Notes: a model not told the origin generated them from the sequence alone. Shown: positions 8,711-17,644, counted from the first letter of the stretch. The stretch: DNA of 64,000 nucleotides from Affinundibacterium seohonense (GCF_014284305.1 NZ_JACOFW010000002.1:271601-335600), one strand, 5' to 3'. Numbers and translations: made by a program.

Positions 8711-10423
8711 TTATTGTTTGTTGGGTTGCACTGCGCCACTGCCAGAATTAAGTGGTTCGCCGCTACTCGTGGTCCAGCGAAGGACGATGTCGAACTTTTG
8801 TGGTTTGGAAAAACTCCCGATAATGCGATCTGCGTCAGTGGCGCGCACACGGATGTAGTAAGTGCCAGCCTCTGGGCGTGGAATGGTTAAATTAGGCTGA
8901 TCAAGTTCCTTACTCAGTAAGAGTTTTTTAAAGTCAGCATCTGAAGAGAGCTGCACTAAGAAACTTTGTCCCGGTTCGGCTGGCCAGGAGAAATTGATCT
9001 GGTTTTCGCCATTGTCGGCAAAGGTATTCATGCTCTGTGGTGGTAATACATTAAAACTCTGCACAGGTGAATAAGGACCTTGATCCACTACTCCATTTTT
9101 TTCGATGACGGAAGCGACTCTCCAGAAGTATTGATGAATGCCAAGCGCTCCAGTGGAGAACTCTGCCGCATCAATATTGGCTTGGTCAAGCACGATCTGT
9201 TTGAAAGTGGCATCGGTCGCGACTTGTAAATGATAAGACTTTGCTTCGCTTGATTGCGTCCATTTAAAATCGACATTCGTGGCACGGACTTTGTGTTTTG
9301 GATGCAGCAAAAATGGCGGTTCAGGACGCGCTTTTAAGGTGAAAGCTGTCGTAGAAGGAATGCCTTCTAACTGATTTTTATCGATGGCGGTGATACGAAT
9401 AAAATATTGACCATCGCTTATGCCATCGAATTTAAAGCGTAGATCTTGCCCCATGTTTTCTGCGATGACGTTTTGCACATTGGCGTCTTTCGCGATTTGT
9501 GCGCGGTAAGAGATTGCGTTGGGCACCGGATTGATGGCGAATTGTAGGCTAGGGCGTTCCTGCAGTTGAAATCCATCAAGCAAACTTGGGGCGGGTAATA
9601 GATCGATAGCCTTACCGACGCCAGCGCTACTGACGATATTGCCTTGTCCCGCTGGTAGCACGATAGCATTGGGTTTTTCTTTGTTGCCGACGGCGACGCC
9701 GCCTTCCAAGACTTCATTGGCAATTCCATTGTCGTTCACGCCGACACGGAAATGTGTGCCGCGAACACCTGCGATAGCCAGTGGTGAACTAACTTCAAAG
9801 CGACCTTTATTGTTGTTCAATGGACTGACGCGCGACTCGACTCGGCCTTGTACTAACTTGATCAGCGTGCGCGGACTTTTGACATACTTCGTCATGCGTA
9901 ATTTACTTAGGCTCACTTGGCTATTTGAAGGCACGGAGACCCGTGAATCATCTGGCAGGGCAAAGGTAACGAAGCTGTTTTTCTCAGTGTTGATTTGATT
10001 GCCTTCGTAGACGATGCTGCCTACCGCCAGATTGGTTTCAGTAGACCCGGCTTGAATCGCTTTCACATTACCCGCGAGAGCGACAACGGTGGCCTGACTG
10101 GCTTCTTCGACTAAGAGCTCGACGGGAATCAGGATGCCGTAGCCGATTGGGATGGCCCTATCATTGCCAATTTGATTTAATTTCCCTAATGCTTCCCAAT
10201 TGTTCGTGCTCGCTGTAAATTGTTTAGCGATCGTGATCAAGGTGTCGCGTTCCTGTGCATAGTACGTAATCCCAGCGGCATCGATTTTAATGCTGCCCGG
10301 TGCACCTTTGAGTTTTTCCGCGGCGCTGCTTTGACCTAAGGCTAGGATAAGAAATAGTGCTAGTGAACAGATGAGTTTGAAGGTCATTGATGTACGGGTG
10401 TCGGATAAAGGTGAATGAAGCAT
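8711..10423 (-). CDS. Secreted LysM and FecR domain protein with Fn3-like repeats
   Basis: The 570-residue product has a signal peptide (hydrophobic LICSLALFLILALG, cleavage near QSSAA), a LysM segment (about 60-110; YYAQERDTLITIAKQF) for peptidoglycan binding, a FecR-type beta domain (about 115-265; GVRGTHFRV) and a C-terminal half resembling repeated Fn3/Ig modules (FDGISDGQYFIRITAID, HQYFWRVAS, PEAGTYYIRVRATD). I chose the ATG at 10423 because AGGAGAG precedes it; the frame opens 12 codons earlier without such a site. FecR-LysM proteins beside CHASE2 kinases are a recurrent pairing, so it may relay an envelope signal to the kinase (inferred). Confidence 0.85.
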   Translation of the reverse strand: MLHSPLSDTRTSMTFKLICSLALFLILALGQSSAAEKLKGAPGSIKIDAAGITYYAQERDTLITIAKQFTASTNNWEALGKLNQIGNDRAIPIGYGILIPVELLVEEASQATVVALAGNVKAIQAGSTETNLAVGSIVYEGNQINTEKNSFVTFALPDDSRVSVPSNSQVSLSKLRMTKYVKSPRTLIKLVQGRVESRVSPLNNNKGRFEVSSPLAIAGVRGTHFRVGVNDNGIANEVLEGGVAVGNKEKPNAIVLPAGQGNIVSSAGVGKAIDLLPAPSLLDGFQLQERPSLQFAINPVPNAISYRAQIAKDANVQNVIAENMGQDLRFKFDGISDGQYFIRITAIDKNQLEGIPSTTAFTLKARPEPPFLLHPKHKVRATNVDFKWTQSSEAKSYHLQVATDATFKQIVLDQANIDAAEFSTGALGIHQYFWRVASVIEKNGVVDQGPYSPVQSFNVLPPQSMNTFADNGENQINFSWPAEPGQSFLVQLSSDADFKKLLLSKELDQPNLTIPRPEAGTYYIRVRATDADRIIGSFSKPQKFDIVLRWTTSSGEPLNSGSGAVQPNKQ

Positions 10424-10557
10424 GCGTCTCTCCTGCGAAAGGTGATCAGATTTAACCATGACTTGATAGATTGAATCCAGGCTTGAGCGGCCTTGAGGGA
10501 GCCAAGAGCGGGTGCAAAAGAAAGTGCCGACACTGGTATCGTAGCGGCACGCATTGC

Positions 10558-11250
10558 TTACTCTTTTGCGAGTTGTTCTAGGCGATAGCCATAGCTGTAC
10601 ACAGGCGCTAGTCGAAAGCCATTTTCTGGACGCAAATCGAGTTTGCTACGAACTCTGGAAATATGGGTATCCATGGTACGTGAAGGAATTTCGATGTCAC
10701 GCGACCAGACGGCTTCTAAGATGTAGGCACGTGATAATGGACGTCCGAGATTTTGGAATAACAACAGCGCAAGATCGAATTCTTTTTGCGTTAGCTCGAT
10801 GGCCTCGCCATTGAGTTTGGCACGACTGGCACGTACTTCAAATTCATAGCTGCCAAAGGTGATGATTTCGCTCGCAGTTTGGGTAGGATAAGCCCGGCGC
10901 AGTAAGGCGTTTACGCGTGCAATTAATTCCGCACGACGAATAGGTTTAATCATGTAATCATCAGCACCAGCCGCTAAGCCGGCAACGATATCATCTTCTC
11001 CAGAGCGGCTAGTCATAAACAAGACAGGCAGGGTGGCGGATAATTTTTCACGAACCCAGTGCAAAATTTCGGTACCGCTCAGATCGGGTACTTGCCAGTC
11101 GAGAATCAACAGATCATAGCTTTCACGATGCAGTTGATGCAACATGGCTTTGCCACTGGTAAATGGATGGCAAACGTGATTGGCCTCAGTCAAAGTGGCG
11201 ACCGTCAGGTCGAGTAAATTCTGATCATCATCCAGTATGGCAATTCGCAT
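10558..11250 (-). CDS. OmpR/PhoB-family response regulator
   Basis: The 230-residue protein has an N-terminal receiver with acidic Asp8/Asp9, phospho-accepting Asp51 (LLILDWQVPD), Thr80 and Lys102 (DDYMIKP), then a winged-helix DNA-binding domain (about 130-226; LTQKEFDLALLLFQNLGRPLSRAYILEAVW, split here as the alpha-1 to alpha-2 region, then SRTMDTHISRVRSKL). It is upstream of the LysM-FecR gene and the CHASE2 kinase on the same strand, so it is the probable output partner. Target promoters are not evident. Confidence 0.93.
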   Translation of the reverse strand: MRIAILDDDQNLLDLTVATLTEANHVCHPFTSGKAMLHQLHRESYDLLILDWQVPDLSGTEILHWVREKLSATLPVLFMTSRSGEDDIVAGLAAGADDYMIKPIRRAELIARVNALLRRAYPTQTASEIITFGSYEFEVRASRAKLNGEAIELTQKEFDLALLLFQNLGRPLSRAYILEAVWSRDIEIPSRTMDTHISRVRSKLDLRPENGFRLAPVYSYGYRLEQLAKE

Positions 11251-11286
11251 AGATTCTTGGGTAAAAAAACTTGGTTACGATCGAAA

Positions 11287-11327
11287 ACAAAAAAACTTGA
11301 TGGGCATGATAAAAATCTGGCCCATCA
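11287..11327 (-). terminator. Terminator after minE
   Basis: On the minus strand TGATGGGC, a 14-base loop and GCCCATCA are followed by AG and a run of seven Ts. It closes the minCDE unit and separates it from the response-regulator gene. Confidence 0.8.
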
Positions 11328-11344
11328 GTTTGCTAATTATTTTT

Positions 11345-11611
11345 TTAATTACGTGATTCTGCATCGGGCAGAATCACATTCACATCCAACACTTCCAAAT
11401 TGCCTTGTTTGTCTAAAGACACTTTAATGTCATCAGGATTTACCTTGGTGTATTTGGAAATCACTGCAATCAGCTCTTCACGTAACGCAGGTAAAAAATC
11501 ATAACCTTCTCGGCCGCCATTGCGTTCGCGAGCGATGATGATCTGCAAGCGTTCTTTGGCCGCACTGGCGCTTTTTGGTTGAGATTTAAACAAAAAATCA
11601 AGCAAAGCCAT
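11345..11611 (-). CDS. minE: Cell division topological specificity factor MinE
   Basis: MinE stimulates the MinD ATPase and sweeps MinCD from mid-cell, so the Z ring forms at the centre. The 88-residue length is standard, with the membrane-targeting start MALLDFLF, the MinD-contact helix (AAKERLQIIIARER) and the C-terminal topological domain (YDFLPALREELIAVISKY). The start at 11611 sits one base after the minD stop; an upstream frame extension overlaps minD and is not used. Confidence 0.96.
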   Translation of the reverse strand: MALLDFLFKSQPKSASAAKERLQIIIARERNGGREGYDFLPALREELIAVISKYTKVNPDDIKVSLDKQGNLEVLDVNVILPDAESRN

Positions 11612-11612
11612 G

Positions 11613-12428
11613 TTACTTACCTCCGAAAATACGTTGCAGCAAACCTGGCTTTTCGTAGTCAACGAAACGTAATGGTGGTTGCTCACCTAAGAAACGCGCC
11701 ACCACATCGGTATACGCTTCTGAAACATCACTGCCTTTGACATGAATGGCTGGATTGCCATGATTGGAAGCATGTAAGACGGCTTCTGATTCTGGAATCA
11801 CACCGATCAAGGGAATGCGTAGAATTTCTTGTACGTCTGTGTAAGACAGCATTTCGCCAGCATCGACACGTTTGGGAGAATAGCGAGTAATCAGCAAATG
11901 TTCTTTGACTGGTTCGCCACCGGCTTGGGCGCGTTTGGATTTGGCTTGGATAATGCCCAATATACGATCCGAGTCGCGCACGGAAGACACTTCTGGATTC
12001 GTGACGACAATCGCTTCATCTGCGAAAGTTAATGCCATTACCGCGCCACGTTCAATTCCGGCTGGTGAGTCGCAGACGATGTATTCAAAATCCATTTTGA
12101 TCAAATCGTTCAAAACGCGTTCAACACCATCCTCAGTCAAGGCGTCTTTATCACGTGTTTGTGAAGCTGGCAGGATATAGAGATTGTCGCAATGTTTATC
12201 TTTAATCAGTGCTTGATTCAAAGTGGCTTCGCCACTGATGACATTGACCAGATCGTACACCACACGGCGTTCGCAGCCCATGATCAAATCGAGATTACGC
12301 AGACCAACGTCAAAATCGAGGACGGCTGTTTTATGTCCGCGCAGCGCTAGGCCGGACGCGAAACTCGCACTCGATGTGGTCTTGCCTACACCGCCTTTAC
12401 CAGATGTCACAACGATGATTCTTGCCAC
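11613..12428 (-). CDS. minD: Septum site-determining ATPase MinD
   Basis: MinD is a membrane-binding ATPase that recruits MinC and oscillates with MinE. The 271-residue protein opens with the deviant Walker A motif KGGVGKTT (residues 11-18), has the VLDFDVGLRNLD Walker A' region and the DSPAGIE segment, and ends in the amphipathic membrane-targeting helix (GLLQRIFGG). It lies between minC and minE with tight spacing. Confidence 0.98.
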   Translation of the reverse strand: MARIIVVTSGKGGVGKTTSSASFASGLALRGHKTAVLDFDVGLRNLDLIMGCERRVVYDLVNVISGEATLNQALIKDKHCDNLYILPASQTRDKDALTEDGVERVLNDLIKMDFEYIVCDSPAGIERGAVMALTFADEAIVVTNPEVSSVRDSDRILGIIQAKSKRAQAGGEPVKEHLLITRYSPKRVDAGEMLSYTDVQEILRIPLIGVIPESEAVLHASNHGNPAIHVKGSDVSEAYTDVVARFLGEQPPLRFVDYEKPGLLQRIFGGK

Positions 12429-12510
12429 AGGGTACTCCTTTGTTGAGCTAGAAAATAACTGAAATAATATGGATATATGAAGCTTAAATGACGTTCAAAC
12501 TATACGAAAA

Positions 12511-13287
12511 CTAAGCTGATTTAATAGATGATACTTCAATACTGTCACCCACTAGTTTGATTTGTACCGGGTGGTTCGCCGTTAGTTTGGGGAAGCCTGC
12601 ATCAAAAGTTTGGTAGATCCCTGCGATGGAGACCAACTCCGCTTCCATGCTGGTGGTGTAAATACGTGCATTAGTATTTCCACGCGCTCCCGCTAAGGCA
12701 CGGCCTCGCAATGGTGCATAGATATGAATACTGCCATCAGCGATGACTTCAGCGCCATTGTTGACCGATGCAGTAATAATCAAATCACAGCCTCGTGCAT
12801 AAATACGCTGACCCGCGCGTACAGGGGTATCGACGATCATTGCCGGAATATGCTCAAGCGCGGCAGGCATTGCCTGAGGCATCGGTGCTACGGTTTCTGG
12901 TACTACTGGGGAGGTTAACGTTTCGCTTGCAGGCGAAATTTCCAAGTCTGTTGGTAACTCTGGCTTGACCTTATTAACGATGTCAATACTCAATCCATGA
13001 GCGCGAATTGCCGCATGTTGATCTTCGTTGGCGTTACGCACAGCAACTGCATTTAAGCCACATGCCTTGAATAACGTGATGAGCCCTATCCAGTCGATGG
13101 ATTCAAAAGCAATATTTTCAACGTCAATAATGGCAAATTCATCGTCGAAAAAATCCGGTGTGCCACCGGTCATTTCTTTCAATGCGTTTTCCAAGGTGGC
13201 TATGTTTGCATCATTCAAAATGAGCGCAACTGCCACAACCGTGGATATTTTGATTTCTATGGGTTTGCGGGTCAGACTATTTTGCAT
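12511..13287 (-). CDS. minC: Septum site-determining protein MinC
   Basis: MinC blocks FtsZ polymer formation near the poles when recruited by MinD. The protein has about 258 residues, with an N-terminal FtsZ-interacting domain (about 1-105), a Pro/Ala-rich linker (about 125-150) and the C-terminal beta-helix MinD-binding domain (GQRIYARGCDLIITASVN, then GSIHIYAPLRGRALAGARG). The frame opens at a TTG four codons upstream; the ATG at 13287 is the better start. No strong ribosome site is seen. Confidence 0.95.
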   Translation of the reverse strand: MQNSLTRKPIEIKISTVVAVALILNDANIATLENALKEMTGGTPDFFDDEFAIIDVENIAFESIDWIGLITLFKACGLNAVAVRNANEDQHAAIRAHGLSIDIVNKVKPELPTDLEISPASETLTSPVVPETVAPMPQAMPAALEHIPAMIVDTPVRAGQRIYARGCDLIITASVNNGAEVIADGSIHIYAPLRGRALAGARGNTNARIYTTSMEAELVSIAGIYQTFDAGFPKLTANHPVQIKLVGDSIEVSSIKSA

Positions 13288-13801
13288 AGTGCAGATCAAT
13301 CAGAAATAAAAAAATGCCATAAAAAGTGGCTCATGATAAAAATTTTGATTGAGATACGACTTAAAGGCTTACGTGAAACCGCTTTATCATCATATTGATT
13401 GATTCGCAGAATTCATTTAGCTTAAGTCGTGTACTCATTCATAAAGGCGTGTCAAATTTGCTTTGTAAACCGATATATTCTTGAAAAAAATAGGGAAATT
13501 ACGCGAAAAACCATAGAAATTTCATGAAGCCTCCATCCTACCAATTGATTGCCCACTTAGCAAAAAAACTGCGCACAAAATAGTACGAGGAAGTAGAAGA
13601 GTGTGCTGAAAGAGGGAAAACTATATAGTTAACACAAGAAAAAATGCATTAGTCTCCTCATTTTTTTATTTGTAATCAATCTAATTTCTCATTAAAGCAA
13701 CTAAAAAAATAATTTTAAAAAAATATCCTGACCTATGGTTTTTAATTGATATGATCTTTCGATATTATTTCGCGTCGTCAAAAATTAAGGATTGGAAATT
13801 C
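13288..13801. other. Long AT-rich intergenic region between minC and glutaredoxin B
   Basis: More than 500 bases without a credible gene, AT-rich with many A and T tracts, between the divergent minC and the second glutaredoxin/peptide locus. A weak promoter-like pair, CTGACC at 13728 and TATGAT at 13750 (16-base spacer), could serve the plus-strand locus. The frame continuing upstream of 13802 from 13751 lacks a ribosome site. No tRNA or known RNA was recognised. Confidence 0.5.
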
Positions 13802-14203
13802 ATGTTTTTAAATAAAGTCAAAATTTTCTTGTCGTATGTTCTAGTGATGGCTGCCGGCTTAGTGATTGGCTATGCCGCGATTAATTTGCCAAGATGGCTG
13901 AAAGCGCCATACACCGAGGGGGATTATGCACAATATTTCCCGAATCCTGATACAAAAGTCATCGTATATGGCACGCAAAGCTGCCCGTTCTGTATTAAGA
14001 CGCGAGATTTATTCTCGTCACAAAAAATTCAATTCGCAGATTTTGATATCGAAAAATTGGATAAGGCCAGACAAGAATTTCAGAAGTTAGGTGGTGAAGG
14101 TGTCCCGCTGATCATCATCGGCAATCGACGTATCGAGGGCTTTAATCAGGCACAGATTGAAGCCGCACTTGCGGCTCTGACTTTGCCAAAAGCTAAAAAA
14201 TAG
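13802..14203 (+). CDS. Membrane-anchored glutaredoxin-like protein B
   Basis: This 133-residue paralogue of the protein at 5757 has the same plan: basic start (MFLNKVK), one membrane helix (about 8-28), LPRW at 29-32, a linker with GDYAQYF, then a glutaredoxin-fold domain with a CPFC site (Cys61, Cys64), the cis-proline segment GVPLIIIG and the glycine of IEGF. Topology by charge puts the domain in the periplasm. The start at 13802 is preceded by AAGGATTGGA. It is followed 130 bases later by a cysteine-patterned secreted peptide, repeating the association seen at 2.7-6.2 kb. The partner protein is unknown. Confidence 0.87.
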   Translation: MFLNKVKIFLSYVLVMAAGLVIGYAAINLPRWLKAPYTEGDYAQYFPNPDTKVIVYGTQSCPFCIKTRDLFSSQKIQFADFDIEKLDKARQEFQKLGGEGVPLIIIGNRRIEGFNQAQIEAALAALTLPKAKK

Positions 14204-14333
14204 GGTCTGTGGTCATCGCGTATTTCACATCCATGCGCTAATTTCAAGATGGGGAATGATGCGGCGACATTCACTCATCGTTTGTTTTTGCTCTCGCTGT
14301 CATAAAAATTGATCGTTATATTGGAGACTTACA

Positions 14334-14528
14334 ATGAAAAAGAAAATGGTTTTGTTTTTGTTGGCTTTAGGTATGGGAACTTCGATGGCATATGCAGCTG
14401 GTCCAAGTTACTCCTACTGCAAAGCAAAATGTGCCGCAGAATATAAGGCTTGCATTGCATCTGGTACGCCTAAAGCCGAGTGCGATGACAATCGCGTTTC
14501 TTGTATTCCGGATTGCATGCTCTGGTAG
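14334..14528 (+). CDS. Small secreted six-cysteine hairpin peptide (peptide B)
   Basis: A 64-residue precursor with a clear signal peptide (MKKKMVLFLLALGMGTSMAYA) and a mature part of about 43 residues. Its six cysteines (29, 33, 40, 50, 57, 61) are perfectly symmetric: 3, 6, 9, 6 and 3 residues between successive cysteines. This suggests two helices joined by a nine-residue turn and stapled by three nested disulfides (29-61, 33-57, 40-50; inferred). The mature start GPSYSYCKAKC resembles APQWVECVEAC of peptide A, and both genes have TTGGAGACT before the ATG. I know no named family. It follows glutaredoxin B and has its own strong terminator. Confidence 0.8.
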   Translation: MKKKMVLFLLALGMGTSMAYAAGPSYSYCKAKCAAEYKACIASGTPKAECDDNRVSCIPDCMLW

Positions 14529-14587
14529 TATGGATCTGGAGTGAATTCGAAGGATGCAATAAATATTCGGTTTCCGTTTCCTTATAG

Positions 14588-14624
14588 AAATGCCATTCAA
14601 GATTAATTTGAATGGCATTTTTTA
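14588..14624 (+). terminator. Rho-independent terminator after peptide B
   Basis: A perfect 13-base stem (AAATGCCATTCAA at 14588-14600, TTGAATGGCATTT at 14608-14620) with a seven-base loop is followed by further Ts. Its strength suits a short, abundant transcript. Confidence 0.9.
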
Positions 14625-14639
14625 TTGTCTTGTCAGTGA

Positions 14640-14909
14640 TTAAAATGGCAATTCGCTTAGTTGATCCGTTTTACGTCGGCCAAGGCTGCGACGCCGACCA
14701 TGGCTTTTCCTTGTGTCCATGTATGGTTGGCAATGAGTATGACGCCTTTCTTGCAAACGGCGGTCTGTTGCTTGACGTCTCTCTATTTGCGGCCACGTTT
14801 CATGCAGTTTGACCGGACCTTGCTGTTCTATCTCGGGTGAGTTCTTGGCCAAAGGACTGAGCATCCCTGAGAATTTTGCAAGTGAATTAAAAATTTGTGT
14901 GAGTGCCAT
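14640..14909 (-). CDS. Small Arg-rich RR-repeat protein 1
   Basis: An 89-residue protein of unknown function. The C-terminal half carries regularly spaced arginine pairs: ERRQATDRRLQERR, then TRKSHGRRRSLGRRKTD. A good ribosome site (AGGAG, seven bases before the ATG) supports it as a real gene. It aligns over its second half with the protein at 15151, so the two are tandem paralogues. The basic helix-like repeats could bind nucleic acid, acidic lipid or a protein, but nothing here decides this. The N-terminal half (MALTQIFNSLAKF) may form a short amphipathic helix. Confidence 0.6.
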   Translation of the reverse strand: MALTQIFNSLAKFSGMLSPLAKNSPEIEQQGPVKLHETWPQIERRQATDRRLQERRHTHCQPYMDTRKSHGRRRSLGRRKTDQLSELPF

Positions 14910-15150
14910 CTACCCTCTCCTAAGTCCTGAATGCAATAGATTCTGAAGATACATGTCTAAGCAGGTTTTATGCCCACTATGCAACCCGAAAAAGAATTAC
15001 ATCAAATCTATCGATACGTTTTTAAGAGTATATGAAGAGCGGGTTTTCTTGTGTGTTAGCAAATGTTAACGATGTATAAATGGCGTGCTTCGCGAAGTCG
15101 GTACATCGTTTTACATGTAAAAAGACAGCTCGTTGTCGGCGAATTTCACA

Positions 15151-15444
15151 TTAACCTTGAAGCGAAATCGGACGATATTGACTTCTGTTGTCATCAACTC
15201 GTCGTCCATCGGAGCGGCGACGGCCTTGCATTTTTCTGGTGTTGAGAAACGTCGCTTGCTGCTTTTCACGTCGTTCCAACGAACGCCGATCAGTCAACTT
15301 ACGGCGATCGTCTATGGTTGGATTGGTTGGTGAACTCGTACTTTCCTTATCGTTACCGACGGTGTTGCGCACGTTATCGTTCCGAAGCGGGTCTGCAGCG
15401 GGTTGTTGATAATCAAAAATGCGAGTTAGTTGCAGCGGTAGCAT
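15151..15444 (-). CDS. Small Arg-rich RR-repeat protein 2
   Basis: About 97 residues, paralogous to the protein at 14640. Shared pattern: DDRRKLTDRRSLERR followed by TRKMQGRRRSDGRRVDD. I chose the start MLPLQLTRIF at 15444 because it resembles the LTQIF start of the paralogue; the frame is open to 15567, so a longer form is possible. No clear ribosome site precedes either start. Function unknown. The gap of 240 bases to the next gene contains nothing I recognise. Confidence 0.5.
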   Translation of the reverse strand: MLPLQLTRIFDYQQPAADPLRNDNVRNTVGNDKESTSSPTNPTIDDRRKLTDRRSLERREKQQATFLNTRKMQGRRRSDGRRVDDNRSQYRPISLQG

Positions 15445-15567
15445 GATTTCGAGCGGTTGGAGTAAAGCGATAGGGTAATAACGGTAATTTATTAGGAAAA
15501 CTTTAGAAATATCCTTAAAAAACAATAGCTTGCATATCAGAAATATTTTTCTATTGGGTTTGGGCAA

Positions 15568-15603
15568 TAAAAAACGGCATATCCTTGTGAAGACATGCCG
15601 TTT
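15568..15603 (-). terminator. Terminator after lipA
   Basis: On the minus strand AAACGGCAT and ATGCCGTTT form a nine-base stem with a 14-base loop, followed by TTTTATTG. It lies 23 bases after the lipA stop. Confidence 0.85.
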
Positions 15604-15625
15604 CGATTGGTTAAAATGCTACTAG

Positions 15626-16612
15626 TTATCGAGTGTCTGTACCGACTCCATGTGCCTGTTGGTCAGCATGGTAAGACGATCGAACCATCGCCCCAACAGC
15701 GGCATGGGCAAAGCCCATTTTGTAGGCCTCTTCTTCGAACATCTTGAATACGTCAGGATGCACGTAACGACGCACAGGTAAGTGGTGACCGCTTGGTGCT
15801 AAGTATTGACCAATGGTGAGCATGTCGACATTGTGAGCACGCATGTCGCGCATCACTTGCAGGATTTCTTCGTCTGTTTCACCTAGGCCAACCATGATGC
15901 CGGATTTGGTTGGGACATTCGGATGTTGTTCTTTGAAACGCTTTAACAAATTCAAAGAATATTCGTAGTCAGAACCTGGACGTGCTTCCTTGTAAAGGCG
16001 TGGTGCGGTTTCTAGATTGTGATTCATCACGTCTGGCGGTGCCATGTTGAGAATTTCTAAAGCGCGATCCATGCGGCCACGGAAATCTGGGGTCAGAATT
16101 TCGATGCGTGTCAATGGTGACAATTCGCGGATTTTAGTGATGCATTCAGCGAAGTGGGCCGCGCCGCCATCGCGTAAGTCGTCGCGATCAACCGAAGTGA
16201 TGACCACATAACTTAAACGTAATTCAGCAATCGTCTTCGCTAAATTGAAAGGTTCATTAACATCGAGTGGATCTGGGCGGCCGTGACCAACGTCGCAGAA
16301 TGGGCAACGACGTGTGCACTTGTCACCCATAATCATGAAAGTCGCGGTGCCTTTGCCGAAACATTCACCGATATTCGGACAAGTGGCTTCTTCGCAAACC
16401 GTTACCAATTTGTTGGCACGTAGAATGTCTTTGATTTCGTAGAAGCGTGTGGTTGGTGAACCCGCTTTAACGCGGATCCAGTCAGGTTTTGGTAAGCGTT
16501 CAGCTGGTACGATTTTGATAGGAATACGGGAAGTCTTGCTCGCACCCTTTTGTTTTTCTGTTGGGTCGTAATTGATGTTATCGGTGGCGAGTGTGGTGTT
16601 TTCTGTAGTCAT
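15626..16612 (-). CDS. lipA: Lipoyl synthase
   Basis: A radical SAM enzyme that inserts two sulfur atoms into protein-bound octanoyl groups to make lipoate for the 2-oxoacid dehydrogenases and glycine cleavage H protein. The 328 residues include the auxiliary 4Fe-4S cluster cysteines Cys73, Cys78 and Cys84 ([12 protein letters not shown]), the radical-SAM cysteines Cys99, Cys103 and Cys106 (CTRRCPFC) and the C-terminal RSSY motif. lipB lies just upstream, giving the usual lipB-lipA order. Confidence 0.98.
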   Translation of the reverse strand: MTTENTTLATDNINYDPTEKQKGASKTSRIPIKIVPAERLPKPDWIRVKAGSPTTRFYEIKDILRANKLVTVCEEATCPNIGECFGKGTATFMIMGDKCTRRCPFCDVGHGRPDPLDVNEPFNLAKTIAELRLSYVVITSVDRDDLRDGGAAHFAECITKIRELSPLTRIEILTPDFRGRMDRALEILNMAPPDVMNHNLETAPRLYKEARPGSDYEYSLNLLKRFKEQHPNVPTKSGIMVGLGETDEEILQVMRDMRAHNVDMLTIGQYLAPSGHHLPVRRYVHPDVFKMFEEEAYKMGFAHAAVGAMVRSSYHADQQAHGVGTDTR

Positions 16613-16627
16613 AGCTCAATTCGTGGC

Positions 16628-17296
16628 TCATTCGGCGACGGTCAATAAATGTTGTAAACGTTGTGCTAACGCGGTTTGTACCTGTTCTAGAGGGACTTGT
16701 ACTTGCAGCGTTCGCATGTCAATCGTGGCAAGTCCCTCATAGCCACAAGGATTAATCCAAGAAAATGGCTGTAAATCCATCGCCACGTTCAGAGATACAC
16801 CGTGATAAGTACAGCCATTCGCGCGTACCTTTAATCCTAGTGCGGCAATTTTTGCACCTTGCCATTCACCTTGCTTCAGGTAAATCCCAGGTGCTCCGGC
16901 AATTCGTTCACCAGCAATATTATACGCTGCTAGGGTGTCGATCACCGCTTGTTCGATTTGATGGACGAATTCGCGAGCGAATAAACGCCCTTTAGTGTGA
17001 CGACGTTTGAGATCGATCAAAAGATAAATCACGACTTGGCCGGGACCATGAAATGTCACTTCGCCACCACGATCGGTTTGAATCACGGGAATGTCATGCG
17101 GCGCCAACACGTGCGAATGATCTGCACCGAGGCCCAACGTAAACACGGGTGGGTGTTCTACGATCCACAATTCATCAGGTGTTTCGGCAGTGCGGGCATC
17201 AGTAAAGGCGCGCATTGCTGTGAAGCTTGATTGGTAGTCTTCTTGTCCACGCTGGCGGATGGTGATTGCCAGCGGATTCGTTGTTGTCTCAATCAT
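16628..17296 (-). CDS. lipB: Octanoyl-ACP:protein N-octanoyltransferase
   Basis: LipB moves octanoate from acyl carrier protein to the lipoyl domains, providing the LipA substrate. The 222-residue protein carries the [12 protein letters not shown] motif and the catalytic Lys149 (AKIAALG) and Cys184 (NPCGYEG). It ends 15 bases before lipA and overlaps the upstream small gene by four bases, so it is translationally coupled. Confidence 0.97.
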   Translation of the reverse strand: MIETTTNPLAITIRQRGQEDYQSSFTAMRAFTDARTAETPDELWIVEHPPVFTLGLGADHSHVLAPHDIPVIQTDRGGEVTFHGPGQVVIYLLIDLKRRHTKGRLFAREFVHQIEQAVIDTLAAYNIAGERIAGAPGIYLKQGEWQGAKIAALGLKVRANGCTYHGVSLNVAMDLQPFSWINPCGYEGLATIDMRTLQVQVPLEQVQTALAQRLQHLLTVAE

Positions 17297-17520
17297 GCTT
17301 GTTGCGCCAATCGTTTGACGGTGACGCGTTGAATGAAAAATTGACCATCGATCACTTTGCGAAATGGAATGCCATCCAACTCAAAACCCGGGCCACCTGT
17401 CGCAATCCATGACTGTGCTAGACGATCAAATGCCACGGGGTCTAAGCCCAGCATCGGTGCCGAAATAACAAAGCGGGCACCGACCTTTTGTTTGTCTACG
17501 ATGGATTGTAATGCTTGCAT
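17293..17520 (-). CDS. Small conserved-looking protein upstream of lipB
   Basis: A 75-residue soluble protein, not recognised. It overlaps the lipB start by ATGA, a coupling that argues for a real gene. The sequence contains a compact [27 protein letters not shown] core, here quoted in parts as GGPGFELDG and [11 protein letters not shown], suggestive of a small beta-rich fold. A role linked to lipoate assembly is only a guess from position. Confidence 0.6.
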   Translation of the reverse strand: MQALQSIVDKQKVGARFVISAPMLGLDPVAFDRLAQSWIATGGPGFELDGIPFRKVIDGQFFIQRVTVKRLAQQA

Positions 17521-17644
17521 AGCGATCAGGAATTTTTAAGAAGTATCGGTGCGATTGGTCAAAGCACAGTGTGGTCAAGCGATACTGAGCGCGAAACCTG
17601 TTGCGGTATTCTGATTCAGTAAATTGTGCGTGCTTTGTTTGTGC

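Noticed and set aside
13300..13750. AT-rich gap considered as an attachment site, origin or island boundary
   Set aside because: No repeat pair, tRNA, integrase or DnaA-box cluster was seen; AT-richness alone is not enough.
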